NCBI GenBank assembly: GCA_944342055.1 | Contig: CALVME010000010.1 | Location: 1 to 53,768 of the forward strand | DNA length: 53,768 nucleotides | Direction of reading: 5' to 3' | From: an uncultured Clostridia bacterium | GTDB taxonomy: Bacteria; Bacillota; Clostridia; Christensenellales; Borkfalkiaceae | Shown: piece by piece, positions 16,875 to 24,525 of the stretch | Numbering within the stretch: position 1 is the stretch's first letter | Layout of the letters: each line of letters begins with the position of its first letter | Program-made: the position numbers and the translations under genes | The notes under the pieces: model-generated | The model's input: the letters and a program-made list of their open reading frames with translations, nothing else | Told to the model about the DNA's origin: nothing | Databases searched by the model: none

Positions 16875-16906
16875 GAAAAAACGGACGGGAAACCGTCCGT
16901 TTTTTG
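16875..16906. terminator. Terminator, unit 2 (end of the GT87-like gene)
   Basis: AAAAAACGGACGG and CCGTCCGTTTTTT around GAAA; symmetrical copy of the hairpin at 16755. It lies 19 bases past the minus-strand stop at 16925. Confidence 0.85.
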
Positions 16907-16924
16907 ATGCGTTGGCAGGAGATA

Positions 16925-18175
16925 TTATACGGGGATGGGGTCTTGCAGGGGCGTCTTTTTTCGGTTCGGGATGCGGTGTACGATGGCGTCCACCGTCAAC
17001 AGCGGCACCATCGCCACCATGGCGAAGGAAGAGACGAGCTGGTTGACGTACAGCGAATGAGACGAATCCACCGCGCCCAGGTAGACGGGCATGACGGCGA
17101 GCGCCAAAAGGATGAGATAGGGGATATCCCACGCGTCCTTCCGCTCTGTGATCAAGAAGCCCAAAAGGGGGATGGAGAGGAAAATGCCCGCGTAGACGTA
17201 ACTCGGGTCGGGGAACAGGAGCATGACGAGCGCGGCGGCGAGGAAGGTCTTGTAGCTCTTGTTGACGAAGAGGCCGGAAAGCAGGCATGCGCCGAGCGCG
17301 ACGAAAGCGCAAGCGCCGTAAGTGCTCTGATCGACTTCCGCGACGGGCGCGCCGCGCAGCAGCGCCGAGAGGATGCCGACGAAATTTGCGATCGAGTAAT
17401 TGTAGCCGACGCCCACCTCTTCCGCGGTGAACGCGCCCATCCAGCGCAGAAACTGCGACACGTTGGCGAGCCCTCTGTCGAGGAACAGGAACGGCACGAA
17501 CAGGAAGAGCAGGGAATAGGCGACGCAGCGGAAGAAGGCGAAAAATCTGCGCTCTTTGAGCAGGATCAGGGCAAACAGCGCGGGATAGAGTTTGATGCCT
17601 GCCGCCGCGCCGAGCATGACATAGGCGCACTCCCGAAGGACGCCGCGCCTGTCGTCGTAATAGGCAAAGAAGAAGAGTGCGGCGAGGAGGGAATAGATGA
17701 TGTAGTTGCCGCGTTCGTACTCATAGATCATGCCGACGGTGAAAAAGGAAGAGAGCACGAAGACGATCTGCATGGACAGGGGGATCTTGTGTTTGGACAG
17801 CACGCGGAATTCGAGCCACGCAAAGGCGGCGGCAAAGATGAGATAAAACAGGGCAAGAGAGACGATCGCGCCCGTTCCGCTCATGTAGACAGTCTCATAG
17901 CCGTCCGAATAGTCGCAAAAGCTCGCAAAGAAGAGCGCAATCAGGTGCACGAGCGGCGGATAGCTCGACATGTCCCCGTAATAGGGGCTGTTTTCATGAG
18001 CGATGTGATTGGTGTGCCAAAAATCGGCAAACGGAATCTCCCGCACGTCGCGAAAGAGCGGAAAGGCGAAGATATAAGGTTCTCTGAGTCCCCAGATCAG
18101 CGCCTGCACGATGCCGATCAGCGCGAGGGCGCATAAAGTGCAGACGAGGATGACATTCAGGCGGGAGCGTTTCAT
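16925..18175 (-). CDS. GT87/DUF2029-like membrane glycosyltransferase
   Basis: A 416-residue protein with about ten hydrophobic helices. The long first outer loop has DFWHTNHIAHENSPYY and SSYPPLVHL, typical of GT-C enzymes, followed by EYERGNYIIYSLLAALFF and the GT87 hallmark GAAAGIKLYPALFALILLKER. Such enzymes use polyprenyl-phosphate sugars on the outer membrane face, in actinobacteria for mannans. Donor and acceptor here are unknown. The gene sits 51 bases after a secreted GLUG protein, whose glycosylation would be a reasonable guess. Its tail is duplicated downstream. Confidence 0.8.
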   Translation of the reverse strand: MKRSRLNVILVCTLCALALIGIVQALIWGLREPYIFAFPLFRDVREIPFADFWHTNHIAHENSPYYGDMSSYPPLVHLIALFFASFCDYSDGYETVYMSGTGAIVSLALFYLIFAAAFAWLEFRVLSKHKIPLSMQIVFVLSSFFTVGMIYEYERGNYIIYSLLAALFFFAYYDDRRGVLRECAYVMLGAAAGIKLYPALFALILLKERRFFAFFRCVAYSLLFLFVPFLFLDRGLANVSQFLRWMGAFTAEEVGVGYNYSIANFVGILSALLRGAPVAEVDQSTYGACAFVALGACLLSGLFVNKSYKTFLAAALVMLLFPDPSYVYAGIFLSIPLLGFLITERKDAWDIPYLILLALAVMPVYLGAVDSSHSLYVNQLVSSFAMVAMVPLLTVDAIVHRIPNRKKTPLQDPIPV

Positions 18176-18226
18176 GGTTCCTCCGGAAAGCGATAAAAAA
18201 TATGGTGCAGCCTCTTTGGAAAAGCG

Positions 18227-19879
18227 CTAATTGCGCTTTTCCCGAAAGACGACGAGCAATACCGCCGCGCCGCATATGGCGAGGACGGACAAGAGTTCAA
18301 AGCGATAGACGGAAAGAAGGACGGAGAGCGGATAGTCGCTCGCCTTTGCCTTTTCGGCAAAGCCGTCCGCAGTCATGACGTTCAGTTCGGTAAGTTTGAC
18401 GCCGGAAAGCTGGGCGACTTTCGGCAAGTTGTCTCGCAACGTTTGCCCGAAGGAATCTTCGAAAAAGTCGTCATATTCGAGGGCGAAACATTCGATGGGC
18501 TCAAAGATCGAGGTGCCCTCTTCGATGACAGTGTCGCCCGTATTGAAGGAATAGGCGAGCGTGGTGGTGTTGTATGCGGCAAGCGGGAAATTTCCGCTTT
18601 CGTTGAGATAATAACAGCCCACGACGATGCCCACAAAGTTGTCGGTGAAGGAGGATGTGCGGCCTTGACCGACGAGATCGAGCTTGGAATAACAGTTCAC
18701 GAAGGTCGCCTTGCGCGAAGTGGCGGTAATGGCAAACGACGCGACGAAGTCTCCTTTGATACATCCGCTCTCCAGACCGAGGTTCTTGACGACGCCTGCG
18801 AGCTTTCCGAAGAGCGCGTTTTTGCTGCCGTGCGCCTTGGTCTCGCTCCGATAGTTCAGAAAGACGTGCCCGCCGCCGTCGTAGACGCCGTCAAAGGTGA
18901 CGTCCTCATCGGAAAAGCCGACGGGAAGGTTGTCCAGACCTTGAAAATCCAGGTCTGCCGTTTGCAGGAAGTACTTGCCGTGAAAGGTCTCTCCGCCGTT
19001 GACGGCGTTGCGCATCCAGGCGTAGTCCTCGACGGTCGAAATGCGGTAGGGGTTGCGCGCCGTGCCTTTTCCCTCCGCCGCATGTGCGGAGACGTAGACG
19101 GGCGCACTCGGTTTTCCTTCCTGCCAGGTATGCAGTCCGGTATATCCGCACAGGGAGAGCGTGGCGACGTTTTCGTTGCAGTAGTCGTTGAGATCGGTGT
19201 CGCCCATGCCTTCTATGCTGTTTTTGATGTTCTGCGGCACGTCGAGACCGGTGAGCGGTCCGCTCGCCGCGCAGAGGTAGACCTGATTTGCCGTATAAGA
19301 GCACATTGGAATGTAAGCGCCCGCGCTGTTTTTCGATACGCTGTAACAGCCCATGAGGTCGCCGTTTGCGAAGTTGTCGGCGATGCCGCCGCCGCGGTTT
19401 GCGTCGATCGTCACATAGGCGGCGCAGTTGATGATCTGCGCATAGCCTGCCGTGTGGCTCGCGATGCCGCCCACGCAGTTTCCGGACAGATACCCTTCCA
19501 CCGTAAGATTTTTGACGGTGCCGCCGAGCTGACCGAAGAAACCGTTGTTGGCCGTTCGGGTCTCGTCCGTGAGGCAAATGCCGCTGACGGTGTGTCCGCC
19601 TCCGTCGAAGACGCCTTTGAAGATGTAGGGAGTGCCGAATTCTCCGATCGGGGAAAATTCGCAGCCGCTCAGATCGATGTCCGCCGTGAGAACGACGGTC
19701 TCGCCCGAAAACGACTCGCCTGCGTTGACCGCTTCCGAGAAAGCGACGAGATCCTGCGCATCGGAAATCGTATACAAAGAAGAATCGGCGTATGCCGAGG
19801 CTCGGGGAGTCCCGATGAGAGACAGCCCGAACAGGCAGACGCCGATGAGAATGCAGTTACCTTTGAGAGATGGGAACAT
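18227..19879 (-). CDS. Secreted GLUG-like repeat protein with C-terminal membrane anchor
   Basis: ATG 19879 is set by GAGGAAACAAT in front and by the signal peptide that follows (KGNCILIGVCLFGLSLIG). The 550-residue product has repeated blocks of the GLUG type, for example GFFGQLGGTVKNLTVEGYLSGN and GKLAGVVKNLGLES, in two larger repeats that each begin with a 'DAQDLVAFSEAVNAGESF/VEDYAWMRNAVNGGETF' segment (shown only in part). The C terminus has one helix (LLSVLAICGAAVLLVVF) and REKRN. GLUG repeats form beta-solenoids in adhesins and proteases. It overlaps the citrate synthase stop by 23 bases. Confidence 0.8.
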   Translation of the reverse strand: MFPSLKGNCILIGVCLFGLSLIGTPRASAYADSSLYTISDAQDLVAFSEAVNAGESFSGETVVLTADIDLSGCEFSPIGEFGTPYIFKGVFDGGGHTVSGICLTDETRTANNGFFGQLGGTVKNLTVEGYLSGNCVGGIASHTAGYAQIINCAAYVTIDANRGGGIADNFANGDLMGCYSVSKNSAGAYIPMCSYTANQVYLCAASGPLTGLDVPQNIKNSIEGMGDTDLNDYCNENVATLSLCGYTGLHTWQEGKPSAPVYVSAHAAEGKGTARNPYRISTVEDYAWMRNAVNGGETFHGKYFLQTADLDFQGLDNLPVGFSDEDVTFDGVYDGGGHVFLNYRSETKAHGSKNALFGKLAGVVKNLGLESGCIKGDFVASFAITATSRKATFVNCYSKLDLVGQGRTSSFTDNFVGIVVGCYYLNESGNFPLAAYNTTTLAYSFNTGDTVIEEGTSIFEPIECFALEYDDFFEDSFGQTLRDNLPKVAQLSGVKLTELNVMTADGFAEKAKASDYPLSVLLSVYRFELLSVLAICGAAVLLVVFREKRN

Positions 19880-21227
19880 ATTGTTTCCTCGGTTGCACGC
19901 ACGCGTAAGCGGGGCGGATGATGCGGTTGCCGTTGACGATCTCCTCCATGCGGTGCGCCGACCAACCCGCGATGCGGGAGATGGCGAACAGCGGCGTAAA
20001 GAGCGCCTTGGGCAGCCCGAGCATCTGATAGACAAACCCGGAATAAAAATCCACGTTCGGGCTGACGCATTTGAGCACGTTCTTGTTCTGCATGATCAGC
20101 TCCGCCGATACTTTTGCGACGGTGTTGTAAAGCTCGAATTCCTTTTCGCGTCCCTTTTCAATGGCGAGTTTGCCCGCGAACGTCTTGAGAATTTCCGCCC
20201 GCGGATCGGAGATCGTATAGACGGCGTGTCCCATGCCGTAAACGAGCCCCGTCTTGTCGAACGCTTCCTGATTGATGATGCGGTATATGTAGTCGCGTAC
20301 GGTGGATTCCCTCCAGTCGGGAATGTTCTCCTTGATGTTTTCGAACATTTCGACGACTTTCAGGTTGGCGCCGCCGTGCTTGGGCCCCTTCAGCGAGCCG
20401 AGCGAAGCCGCCACGGAAGCGTAGGTGTCCGTTCCCGAGGAGGTGACAACGTGCGTCGTGAACGTAGAGTTGTTGCCGCCGCCGTGTTCCGCATGCAAAA
20501 TCAGGCAGATGTCGAGGACGCGCGCCTCCAGATCGGAAAACTGCGTGTTCTTGCGGAGCATGTGCAGGATGTTCTGCGCGTGAGAATATTCTTCCCGCGG
20601 CTTGTGGATGATGAGCGACCCTTCCGTAAAGTAGTATTGGTAAGCGCGGTAACTGTATACCGCCAGGCGGGGAAATTGTGAAATGAGCTGAAGGGACTGT
20701 CGCAGCACGTTTTCTCTGTCTACGGCGTCAGGCGTCTGGTCGTAGGAGTAGAGATTGAGTACGCAGCGGGACATCATGTTCATGATATCCTGGCAGGGGC
20801 TCTTTAAGATGACGTCGCGCACGAAATTTTTGGGCAGGACGCACAGCTCGCGGAAGAGGGAAGTGAAATCGTCGAGTTCTTCTTTGGTAGGCAGTTGGCC
20901 GAAGAGCAAAAGATAAACGGTCTCTTCGAAGCCGAATCGCTTTTCGATGACGCAGTTTCTGACAATGTCTTTTACGTCGATGCCGTGGTAGAACAGCTCG
21001 CCGTCTATGGGGGTCTTGACGCCGTCGATCATGCGCCAGGCATTCACTTCGGAAATTTCCGTAAGCCCGCACAGCACGCCCTTGCCGTTGCTTTCGCGCA
21101 GACCGCGCTTTACGTCGTATGTTTCGTACAGGGCGGGATTGATGTTGTCGTTGCCGACGGAGATCTCCGCAAGCCGCGCAATTTTGTCTGCATACAAACT
21201 GACGTCTTTGGGACTGATGAAGTCCAT
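19857..21227 (-). CDS. gltA: Citrate/2-methylcitrate synthase
   Basis: The 456-residue enzyme condenses acetyl-CoA with oxaloacetate. Active-site residues are present: the first His in LHAEHGGGNNSTF, the second in YGMGHAVYT and the Asp in SPNVDFYSGF. GPKHGGANLKV also fits. Length matches the longer clostridial type. Start ATG 21227 follows AAAGGAGGTAGC and a perfect promoter. It could prefer propionyl-CoA; sequence alone does not decide. It is first of a minus-strand run whose next gene, a surface protein, overlaps its end. Confidence 0.93.
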   Translation of the reverse strand: MDFISPKDVSLYADKIARLAEISVGNDNINPALYETYDVKRGLRESNGKGVLCGLTEISEVNAWRMIDGVKTPIDGELFYHGIDVKDIVRNCVIEKRFGFEETVYLLLFGQLPTKEELDDFTSLFRELCVLPKNFVRDVILKSPCQDIMNMMSRCVLNLYSYDQTPDAVDRENVLRQSLQLISQFPRLAVYSYRAYQYYFTEGSLIIHKPREEYSHAQNILHMLRKNTQFSDLEARVLDICLILHAEHGGGNNSTFTTHVVTSSGTDTYASVAASLGSLKGPKHGGANLKVVEMFENIKENIPDWRESTVRDYIYRIINQEAFDKTGLVYGMGHAVYTISDPRAEILKTFAGKLAIEKGREKEFELYNTVAKVSAELIMQNKNVLKCVSPNVDFYSGFVYQMLGLPKALFTPLFAISRIAGWSAHRMEEIVNGNRIIRPAYACVQPRKQYVPISQR

Positions 21228-21263
21228 ACGCTACCTCCTTTTTTGGATTTGATGATATTTTTC

Positions 21264-21292
21264 ATTATATCACACTTTTATCATTCTGTCAA
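21264..21292 (-). promoter_or_regulatory. Consensus promoter of the citrate synthase gene
   Basis: Minus strand TTGACA (21292-21287), 17-base spacer, TATAAT (21269-21264): a perfect match to the sigma-A consensus. Confidence 0.92.
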
Positions 21293-21425
21293 ATTATTCA
21301 CAAACAGAAAAAGAAGGGTTATTCTTCATAAATTCCGATTGTTTTTTTGAAAAAAGGGTTTCAAAACCCCGATTTTTGTGTTATATTATAGACATAGAGT
21401 TATTAGTTATGCGGAGGATGCAAAA

Positions 21426-21734
21426 GTGAACGAAGTGACCGTTACGCCCCGCGAAGGGGAGATCGTCGTCTCGCTGTCGGGTGAGATCCATTCGGGAAAC
21501 GCGGACGAATTTTTGAGCGAAGTGACGAACGCTTACCGCGCCGCTCCCGGCAATATCGTATTCCGCTGTGCGGGGCTTTCGTTTATCGATTCGACTGCGC
21601 TCGGTACGTTTGTCAAGATCAGGAAGATGGCGGCGCAGGACGGGTTTGTCGTCAGATTGCAGGAAGTGCAGCCGAGGATCAAAAAACTGTTTCTGATCTG
21701 CCGGCTCGATCTGATCATGGAGATAGAAGAATGA
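21426..21734 (+). CDS. STAS-domain anti-sigma factor antagonist (SpoIIAA/RsbV-like)
   Basis: GTG 21426 follows GGAGG at 9 bases. The 102-residue STAS protein has the core EGEIVVSLSGEIHSGNADEF and the phospho-acceptor loop FIDSTALGTFVKIRK, where the Ser is the residue phosphorylated by the cognate kinase in RsbV and SpoIIAA. In its unphosphorylated form it would titrate the anti-sigma factor. ATGA overlap with the next gene (21731-21734). It opens a four-gene partner-switching operon. Confidence 0.88.
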   Translation: MNEVTVTPREGEIVVSLSGEIHSGNADEFLSEVTNAYRAAPGNIVFRCAGLSFIDSTALGTFVKIRKMAAQDGFVVRLQEVQPRIKKLFLICRLDLIMEIEE

Positions 21735-22093
21735 AACGGGACGGATTTTCTCTCTCGCTCCCCTTAAAGAGCGAGTATCTCACGACGGTCAGGCTGACCG
21801 TGGGCGGGCTCTGCGCCCTGTGCGGCATGGACATCGATCTTGCCGAGGACATCAAGGTCTGTGTGACTGAGAGCCTTTTGCTGTTGCAGCGCAACGGTTT
21901 TTCCGAGGCGTCCCTCTGTTTTTGCGTCGAGAACGGGTTGTCCGTCGAAATCGAGGGCGAAGCGTCGGACGAGGCGAAGGAAAGCGCGGAAAACGAAATA
22001 TCGTATGCGCTTCTGGGTGCGCTCTGCGAGGATGTTTCTTTTACGAAGGAGAACGGCAGAGTCGTCGCCGTCGCGCTGAAAAACGGGAAGTAA
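21731..22093 (+). CDS. Degenerate RsbW/SpoIIAB-like protein without an ATP site
   Basis: The 120-residue protein aligns by eye with the N-terminal half of RsbW-type anti-sigma kinases: SLPLKSEYLTTVRLTVGGL and IDLAEDIKVCVTES. The N-box Asn normally found after the Glu (EAxxN) is absent (ESLLLLQ), and no DxGxG or GxGL nucleotide motifs follow; the C-terminal half is acidic and short. It therefore probably cannot bind or hydrolyse ATP, and may act as a binding adaptor. It lies between the STAS gene and the sigma factor, the usual spoIIAB position. Confidence 0.65.
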   Translation: MKRDGFSLSLPLKSEYLTTVRLTVGGLCALCGMDIDLAEDIKVCVTESLLLLQRNGFSEASLCFCVENGLSVEIEGEASDEAKESAENEISYALLGALCEDVSFTKENGRVVAVALKNGK

Positions 22094-22097
22094 AAGT

Positions 22098-22820
22098 ATG
22101 GACACGGAATTGTTCCGACAATACAAAGAGACGAAGGATATCGCCCTGCGCAATCGCATCGCGGAGCAATATCTCTACGTCGCGGAGATCCTGGCAAAGA
22201 AATTTGCAGGGAGGGGCGTAGAGTACGACGATCTGTATCAGGTCGCCTCTCTCGCGCTCGTAAAGGGGATCGAGCGGTTCGACCCCGATCTCGGCATGCA
22301 ATTTGTCACCTTCATCACGCCGACCATCACAGGCGAGATCAAGAACTATTTCCGCGATCGCTCCCGTCTCGTCAAATATCCGAGAAAGCTCACTCAGCTC
22401 TCCGCCGCCATCCGCAAAAAGAGCGAGGAGATCCTGGCGGAGACGGGGAAGAAACCTGACGTCGCGACGCTCGCCGCCGCGCTCGGGGAAGAGGAGGAGA
22501 CCATCGTAAAGGCGATGGAAATCGGCTCCACCGTCTCTCTCGACAGCAAGGTGAAGAGCGAAGACGAGGACAGAGAGGCGTCCCTCTACGACGTCATCCC
22601 CGACAAGAATGACAGATTTGACGCCTTTGAACAGAACGAGAGTTTATATTCCGCGATCAATGAGCTGTCGGACACGGAAAAGCTTCTCGTCAGATATCGC
22701 TTTACGGACGAACTTTCCCAGGCGGAGACGGCAAAACGACTGAACGTATCGCAGATGTTCGTTTCCCGCATGGAGCGCAAAGTCTTGCAGAAGCTCAGAG
22801 AGCGGCTCAAGGAAGAGTGA
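22098..22820 (+). CDS. RNA polymerase sigma factor, SigB/SigF/SigG subfamily
   Basis: The 240-residue sigma-70 group 3 factor has region 2 (EDLYQ-like YDDLYQVASLALVKGIERFDPDLG and FVTFITPTITGEIKNYFRDRS), region 3 (KYPRKLTQLSAAI and KKPDVATLAAALG) and region 4 with its helix-turn-helix (ELSQAETAKRLNVSQMFVSRMER). Size and the flanking STAS/HATPase genes fit factors controlled by partner switching. Whether it is a sporulation or a stress factor cannot be decided here; no spo gene is in the window. Confidence 0.92.
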   Translation: MDTELFRQYKETKDIALRNRIAEQYLYVAEILAKKFAGRGVEYDDLYQVASLALVKGIERFDPDLGMQFVTFITPTITGEIKNYFRDRSRLVKYPRKLTQLSAAIRKKSEEILAETGKKPDVATLAAALGEEEETIVKAMEIGSTVSLDSKVKSEDEDREASLYDVIPDKNDRFDAFEQNESLYSAINELSDTEKLLVRYRFTDELSQAETAKRLNVSQMFVSRMERKVLQKLRERLKEE

Positions 22821-22823
22821 GTT

Positions 22824-23183
22824 ATGTATTCGGAGATCAAGAACTTTGCGGAATTGGAGGCCGCGCTCAGACAGCTCTGCGACTTCCTTTCAAAACAGAA
22901 AATCGACGAAGACACCGTGTTTGAGAGCAAGCTCATTTCGTTTGAACTCGTGAGCAACGTGCTCTGCCATTCCGACGGCATCGCGTATTTCATGGGCGCG
23001 GTCAAAGACGGATTCGTCGAGATCGAGGTGGGCTCGGACGAACGCTTCGTGCCCCCCGAGCGGACGACTTGTTCGGACGTGAACGCGGAACGCGGCAGGG
23101 GGCTCTATCTCGTCGATTGTTTTTGCGAGCGGCGCATCGCGACGGGAGACGGCGTCAAAGTGTTCATCCGCATCAAAAAATAG
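22824..23183 (+). CDS. RsbW/SpoIIAB-like anti-sigma factor with HATPase domain
   Basis: A 119-residue HATPase_c_2 protein 3 bases after the sigma gene. The N-box is kept (FESKLISFELVSNVLCHS), as is the G2 box (ERGRGLYLVDCF). The G1 box reads SDERFVPP, with the Asp but not the glycines of DxGxGF, so nucleotide handling may be altered. It is the more plausible active kinase/anti-sigma of the locus. A terminator follows. Confidence 0.75.
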   Translation: MYSEIKNFAELEAALRQLCDFLSKQKIDEDTVFESKLISFELVSNVLCHSDGIAYFMGAVKDGFVEIEVGSDERFVPPERTTCSDVNAERGRGLYLVDCFCERRIATGDGVKVFIRIKK

Positions 23184-23207
23184 GAGACGCCTTCGCGGCG
23201 GGAGACG

Positions 23208-23232
23208 AAAAGCGGCATTGCCCGCTTTTTTT
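23208..23232 (+). terminator. Terminator of the sigma-factor operon
   Basis: AAAAGCGG (23208-23215) pairs with CCGCTTTT (23222-23229), followed by further T residues. Confidence 0.75.
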
Positions 23233-23350
23233 CGTGCGGTCTATGCAGGTGCGCTTTGGTGATCGCGAGGCGGACGACGTGTCCTTCGGCGGTCAGCTCT
23301 TCGCGCGGACGGCGCGGGGAGGATTCGGGAGGAAAGCGCGCCGACTGTGG

Positions 23351-23392
23351 CCGAAAAACGACCGATTGTCGTTTGCCTCTTGCGTTTTTCGG
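23351..23392 (+). repeat. Perfect 10-base inverted repeat over the LytTR promoter
   Basis: CCGAAAAACG (23351-23360) and CGTTTTTCGG (23383-23392), centres 32 bases apart, about three helical turns. The right arm overlaps the -35/spacer. Candidate operator for the LytTR protein encoded downstream. Confidence 0.5.
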
Positions 23393-23407
23393 GAAGTTCG
23401 GTATAAT
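23380..23407 (+). promoter_or_regulatory. Promoter of the LytTR-DUF3021 operon
   Basis: -35 TTGCGT (23380-23385), 16-base spacer, -10 TATAAT (23402-23407). Confidence 0.65.
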
Positions 23408-23474
23408 GGATGCGAGAACGGAAGCGTTCACAAGGGCGCCTGCGCCGCGGCGAGTGCAGGAAAGGAGGAAAATC

Positions 23475-23915
23475 ATGCAAATTGAAATCAGGATCGACAG
23501 CGCCTATGCCGAGCCTAAACTCATCGTGCTGACCGCGCAGATGACCGATGAACTGCGCGAAATGCTCAAAAGCTGGTCGCAAGAGACGCAAGTGATCTCG
23601 GGGAGCCGAAACGAGACGATCGAACTCATCGACCCGGAGAGCATTGTGAGGGTGTATGCCGCGGCAGGGAAGGTTTTTGCCGTCACGGAGGAAGGAGAAT
23701 TTATGCTGCGGCAGAGGCTGTACGAAATGGAGGCGAGGCTCGACCCGCGGCGCTTTGTGCGCATTTCCAATTCGGAATTGATCAACCTGAAAAAAGTAAA
23801 AGGCTTCGACTTGAATTTCGTCGGGACGATCTGTGTCAGGCTGACGGACGGAACGACGACGTACGTTTCGAGGCGGTACGTTCCGAAAATCAAAAAATTA
23901 CTGGGAATGAGGTGA
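23475..23915 (+). CDS. LytTR-domain DNA-binding regulator without receiver domain
   Basis: ATG 23475 follows AAAGGAGGAAAATC. The 146-residue protein has a short N-terminal region (about 45 residues) and a LytTR domain: SIVRVYAAAGKVFAVTEEGEFMLRQRLYEMEARL, RFVRISNSELINLKKVKGF and RRYVPKIKKLLG. There is no response-regulator receiver domain. LytTR proteins of this size are regularly paired with a DUF3021 membrane protein in Bacillota; the membrane partner may hold the regulator inactive, as in other LytTR regulatory systems (inference). Confidence 0.9.
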   Translation: MQIEIRIDSAYAEPKLIVLTAQMTDELREMLKSWSQETQVISGSRNETIELIDPESIVRVYAAAGKVFAVTEEGEFMLRQRLYEMEARLDPRRFVRISNSELINLKKVKGFDLNFVGTICVRLTDGTTTYVSRRYVPKIKKLLGMR

Positions 23916-23920
23916 AGGAC

Positions 23921-24388
23921 ATGACAAAAAAATTGTTACTGCGAGGGCTTTTGGGGATTTTTATCGGTCTGGCGATCGGATACGTCATTACCATCGCTCT
24001 GTCGCTCACGGCGGAGACGCAGCAGTATATGCCGTGCGCGCCCGGGTTTGCGGAGGCGGTGGGCAGCGAGAAGGGCGCAGTCGCGCTGCAGGCGGTTTTG
24101 TGCGCGCTGATCGGATTTGTGTGCGGCGCGGGCTCGCTCGTCTGGGAGATCGAGCGCTGGGGGCTCATGCGGCAGACGGCGGCATACTTCGGGATCGCCG
24201 CCGTGACGATGCTTCCCGTCGCCTATGTTTTGCGCTGGATGGACGGGAGCGCGATGGGAATTCTGATCTATTTCGCAATTTTCGTCGCGATCTTCGCATG
24301 CGTCTTTTTGATACAGTTCTTCCTGGCGCGCCGCGCGATCAGAAAGCTGAACAGCGAACTGCAAAGACGGCAGGCAGAAGAACGCTGA
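23921..24388 (+). CDS. DUF3021 family membrane protein
   Basis: The 155-residue product has four hydrophobic segments (LLRGLLGIFIGLAIGYVI, ALQAVLCALIGFVCGAGS, TAAYFGIAAVTMLPVAYVL and ILIYFAIFVAIFACVFLIQF) and a basic C-terminal tail. ATG 23921 is preferred because GAGGTG lies 6 bases in front; an in-frame GTG at 23912 overlapping the LytTR stop is the alternative. Function is unknown; fixed partner of LytTR genes. Confidence 0.88.
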   Translation: MTKKLLLRGLLGIFIGLAIGYVITIALSLTAETQQYMPCAPGFAEAVGSEKGAVALQAVLCALIGFVCGAGSLVWEIERWGLMRQTAAYFGIAAVTMLPVAYVLRWMDGSAMGILIYFAIFVAIFACVFLIQFFLARRAIRKLNSELQRRQAEER

Positions 24389-24461
24389 CGCTCTTTGCTT
24401 CGCGGGGCGGGCGGAGACGGCGCGCAGAGGAAGCACAACAAAAGATCAAAGACGGAGAAAA

Positions 24462-24502
24462 AAGAAGATGCCCTGCGGCTCAATGCCGCAGGGCATCTTC
24501 TT
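24462..24502. terminator. Long perfect bidirectional terminator
   Basis: Eighteen perfectly complementary bases (AAGAAGATGCCCTGCGGC, 24462-24479, with 24485-24502) and loop TCAAT. It separates the convergent DUF3021 and large lipoprotein genes. Confidence 0.9.
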
Positions 24503-24525
24503 ATTGGTCTGATCCGCAGAACGGA

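Larger units (their letters stand above)
16752..16985. repeat. Diverged tandem duplication of a gene 3' end plus terminator
   Basis: Unit 1 (about 16752-16855) and unit 2 (about 16871-16985) share a terminator hairpin (CGGACGGG...CCGTCCG) and then a nearly identical stretch of about 50 bases beginning GGGGTCTTGCAGGGGCGT. In the minus strand, unit 2 is the C terminus of the GT87-like protein; unit 1 still encodes RIPNRKKTPLQDPIPV and a stop (TGA) but has no gene body in front of it. Confidence 0.85.

Noticed and set aside
16752-16985. CRISPR-like repeats
   Set aside because: Only two diverged units, and they contain a terminator and a coding tail, so this is a tandem duplication.
21340-21400. 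A promoter for the STAS-sigma operon (TATATT/TATTAT near 21382-21389)
   Set aside because: No -35 at proper distance is convincing, and a sigma-specific promoter could not be recognised by eye; left unannotated.
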